The notes under the pieces were generated by a model, which saw only the letters and a list, made by a program, of their open reading frames with translations, was not told the DNA's origin and ran no database searches. Made by a program: the position numbers and the translations under genes. A DNA stretch of 64,000 bases, from contig JAEEYO010000049.1 in NCBI GenBank assembly GCA_016288205.1, positions 1 through 64,000 of the forward strand, written 5' to 3'. This DNA comes from Treponema sp. (GTDB lineage: Bacteria > Spirochaetota > Spirochaetia > Treponematales > Treponemataceae). Below, one piece after another: positions 17,213 through 25,183 of this stretch (its first letter is position 1; the number at the start of each line of letters is the position of its first letter).

Positions 17213-17599
17213 TCAGAAATTGTATGAGACTATGTTTCCGTAGAACCTGAATACCTGTGGTATTTTGCTTCCTATGTATTTTGCCCTGACTGATTGAGGT
17301 GCTTCAATTCCAGTAAAAGCGTATCTGTCAAGGAGCCGTGGGTTCTCTATGATTTCCGCATCTGTCAGAAACTCTCTGAATGAACGTACAGGTTTCCATA
17401 CTTCTGTCTGCTTGTAAATGCTTTTGATGATTCCTTTTGAGACTCCTGCAATGTATTCAGCGGCATTTGCTTTCCATAGGTTTACCGGCCAGTACTTTCT
17501 GGTGCACTGATATAAGCTTTCCCGTCCTTTTATGATGATTCCGCTGCTAAATCTTTCAAAGGATTTATTTATGCATACAAAAATAATTTTCTCGCTCAT
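17213..17599 (-). CDS. Small protein of unknown function
   Basis: 128 residues, no signal peptide, cytoplasmic. It begins MSEKIIFVCINKSFERF. The middle (SLYQCTRKYWPVNLWKANA, then AEYIAGVSKGIIKSIYK) resembles a widespread small domain with the pattern Y..tR..W......a.yv..v..gii..vy, known to me only as unnamed proteins. The C-terminal part (DRYAFTGIEAP ... AKYIGSKIPQ) also fits that pattern. An AGGAGG ribosome site lies before the ATG. It is the last of four minus-strand genes and may be unrelated in function to the envelope genes before it. Confidence 0.75.
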   Translation of the reverse strand: MSEKIIFVCINKSFERFSSGIIIKGRESLYQCTRKYWPVNLWKANAAEYIAGVSKGIIKSIYKQTEVWKPVRSFREFLTDAEIIENPRLLDRYAFTGIEAPQSVRAKYIGSKIPQVFRFYGNIVSYNF

Positions 17600-17627
17600 G
17601 TGAGGGGCCTCCTATTATATTTTTGAA

Positions 17628-18533
17628 TTATATTCTTTCGTATTCGTAAACGGTTGTTTTCGCTATTGTAAAATCTGATCCAGTGGTTAAAATTATAGAC
17701 TGGACATCTCCATGTTCCGTATACTCATAATAAATTCCGCCTGTAACTTCATATTCTGTTCCATTAAGTGAAAAGTTTTTGAGTATTACTGAGATCGGCT
17801 GACCTCGGCTGTTGTTTTGATATTCTGCGACAGCAGTTGCTGTATTACCATCGTAGGTTCCTGTTTCAGTCGTTCTTATCAGATGATGATTTGAATCATA
17901 CTCATATAACGTTGATTTTTCTACGGTAAAATCTGGAGCCACTGTGACAATCATGGAACTGACATCTCCATGCTCTGTATACTCATAATTGATTCCACCA
18001 GTAACTTCGTATTCTGTACCATTAAGTGTAAAATTTTTGAATGTTACTGAGATCGGCTTTCCACGGCTGTTATTTTGATATTCAGTGACAATAGTAGCTG
18101 TATTACCGTCGTAGGTTCCTGTTTCAATTGTTCGTATCAAGCGATGATTTGAATCATATTCATAGAATGTTGAAGCTTCTACGGCAAAATCTGGAGCTGT
18201 TGAGACCGTCATGGAACTAACATCTCCGTTGTCTGTGTATTCATAGCGAGTAATGCCTGTGGTTTCATATTCTGTTCCGTTTACAGAAGCTGTCTTTGTT
18301 ATGGTGATTGGCTGTCCTCGTTCATTATTCTCATATATCGAAACAACTGTTACAGTGTCATTATCAAGAACTACAGTTTCAGTTGTTTTCTTTATGGCAT
18401 ATCTTGTTCCTGATGACTCAAACGGGTTATTTGCTTGCATACATCCTGTTAATGTACAAAGCGAAATAATTATTGCTAATACGAAATATTTTATACCTGA
18501 TGCGATACTGTTTGTCTTTTCCATTCTTATCAT
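17628..18533 (-). CDS. Lipoprotein with tandem ~86-residue YD-like repeats
   Basis: 301 residues from the ATG at 18533, chosen because AGGAGG lies six bases before it; an upstream reading adds 38 residues of improbable sequence. Signal with lipobox LTGC (Cys near residue 32). The mature part is three tandem copies (the last shortened) of an ~86-residue unit with landmarks YQNNSRGKPISV, NGTEYEVTGG, YEYTEHGDVSSM and YEYDSNHHLIRTTETGTYDG. The repeating Y-EYD/T pattern is like RHS/YD repeats, which make beta-rich shells or surface proteins. The DNA copies are also very alike (unit ~258 bases), so copy number could change by slippage or recombination. Part of the four-gene set downstream of the transglutaminase-barrel gene. 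Confidence 0.85.
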   Translation of the reverse strand: MIRMEKTNSIASGIKYFVLAIIISLCTLTGCMQANNPFESSGTRYAIKKTTETVVLDNDTVTVVSIYENNERGQPITITKTASVNGTEYETTGITRYEYTDNGDVSSMTVSTAPDFAVEASTFYEYDSNHRLIRTIETGTYDGNTATIVTEYQNNSRGKPISVTFKNFTLNGTEYEVTGGINYEYTEHGDVSSMIVTVAPDFTVEKSTLYEYDSNHHLIRTTETGTYDGNTATAVAEYQNNSRGQPISVILKNFSLNGTEYEVTGGIYYEYTEHGDVQSIILTTGSDFTIAKTTVYEYERI

Positions 18534-18583
18534 GATATTCCTCCTGAAGTTACTATATTTAGTGTTGATATAGACAAAATTCC

Positions 18584-19939
18584 TTAAAAATAGAACTCCC
18601 TCACAAAAATTGCTCTTGCATTTGTAAGTTCTGTGCCAGAAAACCATGTGCCATTGCCATAATACATATACTGGGGTTTACCATCTTTTCCTGTTTGTGA
18701 TGACCAATAGTAATCATAGTCGGAAAAATCATTCCAGTTGTAAATCTTTTTATTGTTATAGATAAAGTTCAATTCTTGTACAGTCGGAAGTCGCCAGTCG
18801 GTATAACCTCCGCTTTTGAAATCTTTACAAGCTTTTTTTGCATCAGTAAATGTACCATATCCCCAGCTATATTCTACAAATACATAAACGCAATTTCCTT
18901 CTATATTAAATACTTGCCCAATACCTGGCATATAATCTCCGATTTTGAAATTATGCCTTAATTCGACTTCTTTTGCACTGCTTTTTCCCATGGTTTCAGA
19001 GTTTGCAGGCAATGGGGCAAAGTAATTGTTTATTGTAGCAACATCAAAGGTTCGGACAACGAAAATGTAATGGTCAGTATAACGTCCAGTCTCGTTGTAC
19101 CAAGATCCACTTTCTAAATCCATAGCCCATTTTTCTTCTGGTTTTGCTGTTGATGCCCAGTATGTGCCTGAATTGATTCTATAGGTATACATGTAATTCA
19201 TTTCATTTACAGTTGGAAGCCTCCAACCAGAGTAGCCGTCTTTTTGGTAGTTTTTACAGAAGGTCTCCAATGCAGAATATGTAACATAGCGATTTTCCCA
19301 GTGATATAAAGTGACGTTGTTACCATCAATTTTGAATACTGTAGCATCCAATTCCTTAATGTAGTCACCAACATTGAAGTTTGGAGTTGATACGACGGTT
19401 TTCGGTGCTGATTTTTCCTCGGACTTAGCGACGGTCGTTATACTTTTTTTTGCTGCTGTTGTGCTCGTGCTGGTTGTAGAAACATTGGGGAAATTAGGGT
19501 ATACTTGCTTTAAAAACTTGCTGACTTGGTCTTTGTAATCTTCGCAAGCTGTTTCATAATACTTGTAGTCATCATAGTCTTTCCGATATATGGATTTACT
19601 ATCTTTATCAAGAACATCAACTATGTAGTACCATTGTACTAAGTCACCGGCGTATTTAAAATACGAGCCGAATCTGATTAGATACTGATAATCATATAAG
19701 GAACCAATCGTAGTGTAAAAGAACTCACTAGGTGGAGTTGTCCATGAAACATTCGTCAAATTCTCGATGATTCTCTCGGCTTTTTTATCTGCGCCCTTAT
19801 CAGATGGACAGTAGGCTTCTACATGAAATATGCATGGCCAGGGTGCAAATTCTTCCCATTCGTAATGTTCATACTGCTCGGCAAATACCTTTGTTACAAG
19901 TAATGCCGCGAAAAATAAGACTGAAAGTTTTCTTTTCAT
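18584..19939 (-). CDS. Exported protein with two DUF1566 domains
   Basis: 451 residues. Signal peptide MKRKLSVLFFAALLVTKVFA. An N-terminal domain of unknown type (to ~150), a Ser/Thr/Ala linker (STTSTSTTAAKKS), then two DUF1566 (Lcl C-terminal-type) units: GYSGWRLPTVNEMNYMY ... YWAST near 250-300, and GYTDWRLPTVQELNFIY ... YYWSSQ near 385-440. WRLPT followed by YWSS is the signature of this family, often on exported proteins of Treponema and Bacteroidetes; its role is unclear. AGGAGG precedes the ATG. It lies 13 bases after the transglutaminase-barrel gene. Confidence 0.85.
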   Translation of the reverse strand: MKRKLSVLFFAALLVTKVFAEQYEHYEWEEFAPWPCIFHVEAYCPSDKGADKKAERIIENLTNVSWTTPPSEFFYTTIGSLYDYQYLIRFGSYFKYAGDLVQWYYIVDVLDKDSKSIYRKDYDDYKYYETACEDYKDQVSKFLKQVYPNFPNVSTTSTSTTAAKKSITTVAKSEEKSAPKTVVSTPNFNVGDYIKELDATVFKIDGNNVTLYHWENRYVTYSALETFCKNYQKDGYSGWRLPTVNEMNYMYTYRINSGTYWASTAKPEEKWAMDLESGSWYNETGRYTDHYIFVVRTFDVATINNYFAPLPANSETMGKSSAKEVELRHNFKIGDYMPGIGQVFNIEGNCVYVFVEYSWGYGTFTDAKKACKDFKSGGYTDWRLPTVQELNFIYNNKKIYNWNDFSDYDYYWSSQTGKDGKPQYMYYGNGTWFSGTELTNARAIFVREFYF

Positions 19940-19952
19940 CTTTATCCTCCTG

Positions 19953-21233
19953 TTAATATTCTCTAAAACTGAATCCCACGCCTAAGGATGTGGAAAATCC
20001 AATGACATTGTTATATGAGAATTCAATTTTCGTGAAAAGTTTTGAGATGTTGATTAAAAATCCAGTATCAATTTTCCATGCGAATTTGTTATCTCCTGCA
20101 AGTCCGTCTTGAACAGTTGGAATCCAGTCGTCATTTGAAAAATCAAAGCGGACGCCGAGTCCACCTCCAAAGTACCAGGCAAGATTACTGAATAATCTCC
20201 AAGGAAAATTGACTTGAAAAAGCAATGAGTGAAGGTTATTTCCATCTTCAAGGTTAATTATGTATTCAAGCCCCCACATAAAAGTTGAATCCCAGCTAAG
20301 AGTCGCTAAATCAATGGCAAATCCAAGTTTTCCAGTTTTGGTAGCATTTTTTACGATATCAGAAACAGGAAAATCTACACTGAAAAAAATGGGGTAATAT
20401 TCATCAATAAACGGCACAAATGGAACCCAAGAAGAGCCTCCACTTACAGAATTGTTGCTTGAGCTTGATTCTCTATTTGTTTTTATCGATTGCTTTGGAG
20501 ACGAGGGTGGCTGTGGAGACGTCGGAATATCTTCTTCTGCCATCTGAGGTGCCGTAGGGAGTGTTTCCAAAGAGTCTGGAAAATTCACACAATATTTTGA
20601 ATCCGGGCGACACTGGATTTCTTCACCATTTGCATCAACATATCCGTAGACGACATATCCAAGGTTATCTGTCCATGTGGGGTCAATCCAGAACCAAACT
20701 TTATCTTTCCGCTCTATCCAAATCCAAGAATGATGTGTTGCTCGTTCCCCATCTGTTTTTTTATGAGCTTTTATGTTACGCTTGCTATCTTCACCGTATG
20801 TTTTAATCGGAACTCCGTTTAAAAAACTTGATGCATTATCCTTCGTTGTTGGTTTTGAGAGAGTAATGAGGCTTGAATCATCATCAACACCGGCAAGCCA
20901 AAACTGGTTTTCAATCATGCCGCAGGAATTGAAGTATGATAAATTATCTTTGATGTAGTTCCATGCATAGTATGCAAAGTCAAAGCAAACACCACTGAAT
21001 GTTGAAGATTTTGTTGAGGTATTTGTTTCCTGTGATATTTCAGATGTAAATAGTTTTTGTGTGTAATAGTCAGACATCGAAATGCACGGTCCATCTTCCG
21101 ACTCTTCTTTTATATATTGACCAGCACATGCCGTGCGCATTGCAAGCTCTTGAATTGCATCGGTAAATGAGTCTGCAAAACTCAATGAGAATAAGAATAG
21201 TAACATAAAAAGCAAGACAAAAGTTTTCTTCAT
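19953..21233 (-). CDS. Transglutaminase-like domain fused to outer-membrane beta-barrel
   Basis: 426 residues. The second of two adjacent ATGs is preferred (six bases after AAGGAG). Signal peptide MKKTFVLLFMLLFLFSLSFA. The first half holds a Cys-His-Asp set in transglutaminase order: Cys83 in SGVCFDFAYYAW, His167/His168 in ATHHSWIWIERKDKVW, Asp184 in FWIDPTW. A Pro/Ser/Asn linker (~215-270) follows. The last ~155 residues show alternating beta strands (FFSVDFPVSD, KLGFAIDL, FMWGLEYIINL, AWYFGGGLGVRFDF, KIEFSYNN, TSLGVGFSF) and end near an aromatic residue, as outer-membrane barrels do. The enzyme half may therefore be tethered at the outer membrane. First gene of a four-gene unit behind a strong promoter with an operator. 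Confidence 0.8.
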   Translation of the reverse strand: MKKTFVLLFMLLFLFSLSFADSFTDAIQELAMRTACAGQYIKEESEDGPCISMSDYYTQKLFTSEISQETNTSTKSSTFSGVCFDFAYYAWNYIKDNLSYFNSCGMIENQFWLAGVDDDSSLITLSKPTTKDNASSFLNGVPIKTYGEDSKRNIKAHKKTDGERATHHSWIWIERKDKVWFWIDPTWTDNLGYVVYGYVDANGEEIQCRPDSKYCVNFPDSLETLPTAPQMAEEDIPTSPQPPSSPKQSIKTNRESSSSNNSVSGGSSWVPFVPFIDEYYPIFFSVDFPVSDIVKNATKTGKLGFAIDLATLSWDSTFMWGLEYIINLEDGNNLHSLLFQVNFPWRLFSNLAWYFGGGLGVRFDFSNDDWIPTVQDGLAGDNKFAWKIDTGFLINISKLFTKIEFSYNNVIGFSTSLGVGFSFREY

Positions 21234-21279
21234 CATATTCTCCTTGTAAATATGAAAATTAGCTTGAAATTCATAAAAT

Positions 21280-21331
21280 TTAAAGCCAATAGCTTTAATT
21301 CTATTTTACTACAGCTATGGGCTAGTGTCAA
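21280..21331 (-). promoter_or_regulatory. Promoter and operator of the envelope operon
   Basis: On the minus strand TTGACA (21326-21331), 17-base spacer, TAAAAT (21303-21308). An inverted repeat TTAAAGC-CAATA-GCTTTAA (21280-21298) sits over the start of transcription and is the likely binding site of the divergent XRE regulator. Confidence 0.75.
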
Positions 21332-21359
21332 CATAAAAAACAAGCTGATAGTATTAGAT

Positions 21360-21677
21360 ATGTCTTTGAGAGAAAGCTTTGTCGCCAATGTGCGCTTTTA
21401 CAGAAAAAAATCACGGCTCAGCCAGCAGGAACTTGCGGAAAAATGTGGAATCGCAACAAATTATTTGAGCGAGATTGAGCGTGGGCAGAAATTTCCTTCC
21501 GTTGAGATAATTGAAAAACTTTCTGATGCCCTGAATGCCCCTGCCTATCTGTTCTTTGTGGAGGGCTCAGTAGCTTTGGACGAGGATTTGATCTTAAAAA
21601 AGAGAAACAAAGAATTTAGCGAGAGACTTTTGGTGGACATCAACAAATTACTCAAAGACTACGGCTTTGTAAATTGA
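21360..21677 (+). CDS. XRE-family transcriptional regulator
   Basis: 105 residues from the Met at 21360. A helix-turn-helix of the Cro/cI type fills residues ~8-62 (NVRFYRKKSRLSQQELAEKC, GIATNYLSEIERGQKFPS). A short C-terminal helical tail follows. No Shine-Dalgarno is visible; a -10-like TAGTAT ends five bases before the ATG, so the mRNA may be leaderless. A longer reading from 21252 would run through the divergent promoter and is not believed. The gene is divergent from the four-gene envelope unit, whose start of transcription carries a palindrome, so it probably controls that unit and itself. Confidence 0.88.
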   Translation: MSLRESFVANVRFYRKKSRLSQQELAEKCGIATNYLSEIERGQKFPSVEIIEKLSDALNAPAYLFFVEGSVALDEDLILKKRNKEFSERLLVDINKLLKDYGFVN

Positions 21678-21736
21678 CAATTTACATTACAGATCATATT
21701 TGTAAAGATTCCGAAATATACATCTCAAGTCCCTAT

Positions 21737-21769
21737 CTTTCCACTCTCCACTTTCAACTCTCCACTCGC
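21737..21769. repeat. Heptad repeat at 3' end of DTW gene
   Basis: On the minus strand GTGGAGA-GTTGAAA-GTGGAGA-GTGGAAA. It contains the last codons and stop of the DTW gene (ending RVES). Confidence 0.8.
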
Positions 21770-22473
21770 AAATATTCCGGGATCTCTTTAACCTTGGTGT
21801 ACTTCCAGTCGTGGGCGTGGCTTCCGGGGAGTCCTGACTGGATTCTTTCATTTTCGCGGTTCAGCTGATACGCAATCATTTTTTTGAAAACATCCATGAG
21901 CGGCTCCGGGTTCGAGTCTTTTTTTGCGATGCCTGTTTCCTGCAATTCCTTGATTATGTAGTAGCAGGACTCAATCGTGGAGACACAGTATTCGGCGGGC
22001 TCTCTCTTGAACGTGAAGATTGATTTGTATGATCCGCTGAACGAGAGTTTGGTAAGGCTGTTCACGTTTGTGCTCAGCTTGATCATTTTTTTGGAGCAGA
22101 ACCAGGTCGAGTCGATTATGATTATGAGAAGCTTGCGGTTTCCAATCTCTTCTTTAAAGCCGGGGGTGCTTGCCGTCCTTGCGTCGTCACCGGGGTAGAG
22201 CAGCACGGGAAAATATTCCGGGGATGAAAGCAGCTCGTTCAGATGCTCGTCATGGGTAAAATCCACCCCCACAAGAATCTCGCTTTCGGGTAAACGGATG
22301 TGCGCGAGCCGGCCCGTTCCTGTCCTCTGTCTTTTCGCTTCCTTTGGATGCATGAGGAAAATGAATTTTATGCCTGAATCAACTTCCTTCAAATCACCAC
22401 AGAAGCATCTTGAAAGCGGATTCAGGCATTTAAAACAGATTCGGCTGGGTGTCTCGCCGGAATTTTCGTCCAT
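21754..22473 (-). CDS. DTW-domain protein, probable tRNA-uridine aminocarboxypropyltransferase
   Basis: 239 residues, cytoplasmic. An N-terminal zinc-ribbon-like CFKC ... CFC (residues ~12-25) is followed by MHPKEAKRQRTGTGR, then IIDSTWFCSKKM, which is the DTW motif in variant form (D-S-T-W), and FKREPAEYCVSTIES. Proteins of this family (TapT) add an aminocarboxypropyl group to a tRNA uridine from SAM. The last four residues, RVES, come from the GTGGAAA-type repeat at the 3' end. It lies nine bases after trxA and is cotranscribed with it. Confidence 0.85.
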   Translation of the reverse strand: MDENSGETPSRICFKCLNPLSRCFCGDLKEVDSGIKFIFLMHPKEAKRQRTGTGRLAHIRLPESEILVGVDFTHDEHLNELLSSPEYFPVLLYPGDDARTASTPGFKEEIGNRKLLIIIIDSTWFCSKKMIKLSTNVNSLTKLSFSGSYKSIFTFKREPAEYCVSTIESCYYIIKELQETGIAKKDSNPEPLMDVFKKMIAYQLNRENERIQSGLPGSHAHDWKYTKVKEIPEYLRVES

Positions 22474-22482
22474 CGATTCGAC

Positions 22483-22800
22483 CTATGCCTTTGAAATCAT
22501 TTCCATAAGTCCGTCGCGTCCAACGGCACCAAGTCTTTCATCCACGACGCTTCCGCCTTTGAAGAACTTGAAATTGGGAATGCTCATCACATCGTATTCG
22601 CTCGCCAAATCTCCGTTTTCATCCACATTGATTTTGCAGACCTTGACTTTGCCCGAAAGCTCATCGGAAAGATCTTCCACCACCGGACCCATCATCTGGC
22701 AGGGACCGCACCATGTCGCCCAGAAATCCACCAGAACCGGGATGTCGCTCTTGAGAACTTCCGTCTCGAAATTGTCCTTGTTTACAACAACTGCCGCCAT
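22483..22800 (-). CDS. trxA: Thioredoxin
   Basis: 105 residues, the standard length. The redox motif WATWCGPCQMM is at about residues 26-36, with IPVLVDF before it and the cis-Pro in SIPNFKFF near 75. It reduces protein disulfides in the cytoplasm. CAGGAGGCAAAT precedes the ATG. First gene of a unit with the DTW gene, behind a clear promoter. Confidence 0.97.
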   Translation of the reverse strand: MAAVVVNKDNFETEVLKSDIPVLVDFWATWCGPCQMMGPVVEDLSDELSGKVKVCKINVDENGDLASEYDVMSIPNFKFFKGGSVVDERLGAVGRDGLMEMISKA

Positions 22801-22870
22801 ATTTGCCTCCTGAAATTAACGGTGCTCTGCGGATTGGAGTCCGAAGGTTTCCGTAAAGTTTGTTACTTAA

Positions 22871-22899
22871 AATATAGCGTTTTTTTCCCGGATCGGCAA
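22871..22899 (-). promoter_or_regulatory. trxA promoter
   Basis: On the minus strand TTGCCG (22894-22899), 17-base spacer, TATATT (22871-22876). Confidence 0.75.
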
Positions 22900-22934
22900 G
22901 TTTTTTATCGGTTCCGGGAAAAAAAACTAATTGT

Positions 22935-22972
22935 TTTCAATCTTTCCACTTTCATCTTTCATCTTCCCTGCA
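22935..22972. repeat. Heptad repeat at 3' end of coaX
   Basis: On the minus strand CAGGGAAGATGAAAGATG then GTGGAAA. The coaX stop (TGA) lies in its left edge, giving the ending QGR; the same left edge is seen at 27046 and 38221. Confidence 0.7.
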
Positions 22973-23765
22973 CCAGGTCCGAAATCGCCTTCAGTCCTTT
23001 CAGGGTCAGCTCCTTGTCCACAACCTGAAATGCGTCGGTGAGCGGCTTGAGTACGGAGTTGAGTCCGCCGGTCGCAACCACATGAACTGAATCCGGTGAG
23101 TCTCCAGTGAGCTTGTGCAAATCTTCCTTCACCTGCTTCAAAAGATATTCCACGAGCCCCTTGTACCCGAGGACAATTCCCGCCTGAATCGCTTCCTTTG
23201 TCGTGGAGCCGAGTGAACTTGGAGGAGCCACGAGAGGAACCACCGGAAGCTGAGCCGTGTTCGATGCAAGCGCGTGTACGGCCGTTCGGAGTCCCGGTGA
23301 GATTGTGATTCCCTGGATGATTCCATGACTGTCGGTAACAGTGAGCGTGCATGCGGTTCCAAAATCAACTACGACGGTGGGGCCTCCCTTGAAAAGATTC
23401 CACGCACCCACGGCATTGCAGAGAAGATCGGTACCAAGCTCGTGTGAGCTGCCCTCGGGAAGTCTGACGGGAAGAGTGCCTGAAAGAGCGAGAGACGATG
23501 CAATCACATAGGGCTTTTCCTTGCTCAGTCTCTGTGCCACAGTGATGAATGGGCCTGTCAAATCCGGGACGACCGAACTGATTATGGACTTGTCAATCTT
23601 GTTCAGATCCAGCCCGGCATCCCTCGCGAGTGTGAGCAGAACCGACGTGTACTCATCCCCGGTCCGCTTAATGTCCGACGCAATCCTCCATTGAAAAAGA
23701 ATATCGTCTCCGTCAAAAATCGCTGCAACGACGTTTGTGTTTCCTATGTCAATTCCCAAAAGCAT
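22959..23765 (-). CDS. coaX: Type III pantothenate kinase
   Basis: 268 residues, usual for CoaX. It phosphorylates pantothenate, the first step of CoA synthesis. ASKHA-fold hallmarks: LLGIDIGNTNVVAAIFD at the start (phosphate 1), VVDFGTACTLTV near 130 (phosphate 2), ISPGLRTAVHALASNTAQLP near 155, and GGLNSVLKP near 238 for adenosine. Cytoplasmic. Divergent from hisS; the two promoters share the same -10 bases. The last residues (QGR) and stop lie in the dispersed heptad element. Confidence 0.95.
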   Translation of the reverse strand: MLLGIDIGNTNVVAAIFDGDDILFQWRIASDIKRTGDEYTSVLLTLARDAGLDLNKIDKSIISSVVPDLTGPFITVAQRLSKEKPYVIASSLALSGTLPVRLPEGSSHELGTDLLCNAVGAWNLFKGGPTVVVDFGTACTLTVTDSHGIIQGITISPGLRTAVHALASNTAQLPVVPLVAPPSSLGSTTKEAIQAGIVLGYKGLVEYLLKQVKEDLHKLTGDSPDSVHVVATGGLNSVLKPLTDAFQVVDKELTLKGLKAISDLVQGR

Positions 23766-23802
23766 AAAACGGTTTCCTTGTCTCCATTAAAGATGCCGAC
23801 TA

Positions 23803-23855
23803 TTGATTTTATCAATTCTTTCCTATATTATATCAACATGGACACATTGATTCAA
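23803..23855. promoter_or_regulatory. Overlapping divergent promoters of coaX and hisS
   Basis: Plus strand (hisS): TTGATT 23803-23808, 17-base spacer, TATTAT 23826-23831. Minus strand (coaX): TTGAAT 23850-23855, 17-base spacer, TATAAT 23827-23832. The -10 boxes occupy the same bases, and the coaX -35 lies inside the hisS coding sequence. Confidence 0.7.
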
Positions 23856-25151
23856 CCTAAAGTTTTAAAAGGATTCAGGGATTTTCTTCCTCAGGATGAA
23901 ATCTTGCGCGCAGGACTGATTGAAAAACTCACCGAGACATACCGTTCATACGGTTTTGTTCCGATTGACACACCCGTTTTGGAGTACAGTGAGATTCTTC
24001 TTCGGAAAAGCAATGGTGAGACGGAAAAGCAGGTCTTTAGATTCGAGGATAACGGACACAGGGACGTGGGCATGCGTTTTGATTTGACCGTTCCATTCGC
24101 ACGTTTTACGGCAGAGCACAAGGAGGAGCTTTATTTCCCCTTCAAGCGGTACCACATTGCGAAAGTGTGGAGAGGCGAAAAACCTCAGGCCGGACGTTAC
24201 CGCGAATTCGTGCAGTGTGATTTTGACACCGTCGGCTCGGATTCCGCATCCGCAGACTTCGAGATTCTTTCACTCATGAAAAGTGCTCTTGAGGCAATCG
24301 GGGTGGAGAAGATACACATTCACGTAAATCACCGCGGGATTTTCAATCGCTTCCTGGAAAAAATCGGGGCGAAAAATCAGTCAGAGGATATCCTCCGCAG
24401 CGTGGACAAACTTGCGAAAGTCGGTGCTGATGAGGTGGGACGCGAGTTGGAGGAACTTACTGGCTCCAAGGATTCCGCATCTCAGATTCTGGATTATATC
24501 CGTGGAAAAGATGGATTTGAGGAAACTCTGTCGCACATCGAGATGCTTTCCGGTGGTGAGTGTGACGAGAGCCGGCGCATGAGGGAAATCTACGGAATGA
24601 TGAAAGCCGCTGGAATTGAGTCCACATATATTTTGGATCCGAGCATTACACGCGGACTTGATTATTATACCGGGGTAGTGTACGAGACTTTCCTTGATGA
24701 GCTTCCCTCAATCGGTTCCGTGTGCTCTGGCGGCCGCTATGACAATCTTGCGGGACTTTACATGAAGGACAGGGTTCCCGGAGTTGGTGCGAGCATTGGA
24801 TTGGACAGACTGATTGCGGGACTCACCGAGCTTGGTCTGACCGAAAAACGCGGAAGCTATCTTGACGTGGAGATTTACAACGGTGATGCGTCACTTGCAA
24901 TTCACTATCAGGGTGTGGCCGGTGCTCTGCGCAAAAAGGGAATCGCCGTGGAGGTTTTCCCGGATGCCGTGAAGATGGCAAAGCAATATGCCGTGACCGA
25001 GAAAAAGGGAATGCCCTGGGGAATCCTCATCTCAAAGGAAGAGTCCGACAGCGGAAAACTCACTTTGAAAAATCTCAAGACGAGGGAAAGTTTCTCTGGG
25101 CTCACAGTTGACGAGGCCGCGGAAAAAATTCTTGCCGCAAAAAAATCCTGA
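23838..25151 (+). CDS. hisS: Histidyl-tRNA synthetase
   Basis: 437 residues, typical. It charges tRNA(His). Class II signatures: VLKGFRDFLPQDE at the start, RFDLTVPFARF and RYHIAKVWRGEKPQAGRYREF (motif 2), the histidine-binding RGLDYYTGVVYE near 275, and GGRYDNL plus PGVGASIGLDRLIAGL (motif 3). The start at 23838 is set by homology (MDTLIQPKVLKGFRDF). There is no ribosome site; the -10 box ends six bases before the ATG, so the mRNA should begin at the A of the start codon. Confidence 0.96.
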   Translation: MDTLIQPKVLKGFRDFLPQDEILRAGLIEKLTETYRSYGFVPIDTPVLEYSEILLRKSNGETEKQVFRFEDNGHRDVGMRFDLTVPFARFTAEHKEELYFPFKRYHIAKVWRGEKPQAGRYREFVQCDFDTVGSDSASADFEILSLMKSALEAIGVEKIHIHVNHRGIFNRFLEKIGAKNQSEDILRSVDKLAKVGADEVGRELEELTGSKDSASQILDYIRGKDGFEETLSHIEMLSGGECDESRRMREIYGMMKAAGIESTYILDPSITRGLDYYTGVVYETFLDELPSIGSVCSGGRYDNLAGLYMKDRVPGVGASIGLDRLIAGLTELGLTEKRGSYLDVEIYNGDASLAIHYQGVAGALRKKGIAVEVFPDAVKMAKQYAVTEKKGMPWGILISKEESDSGKLTLKNLKTRESFSGLTVDEAAEKILAAKKS

Positions 25152-25183
25152 TTTCAAGGACGCGGATTTTTACAGGGGGAGAT

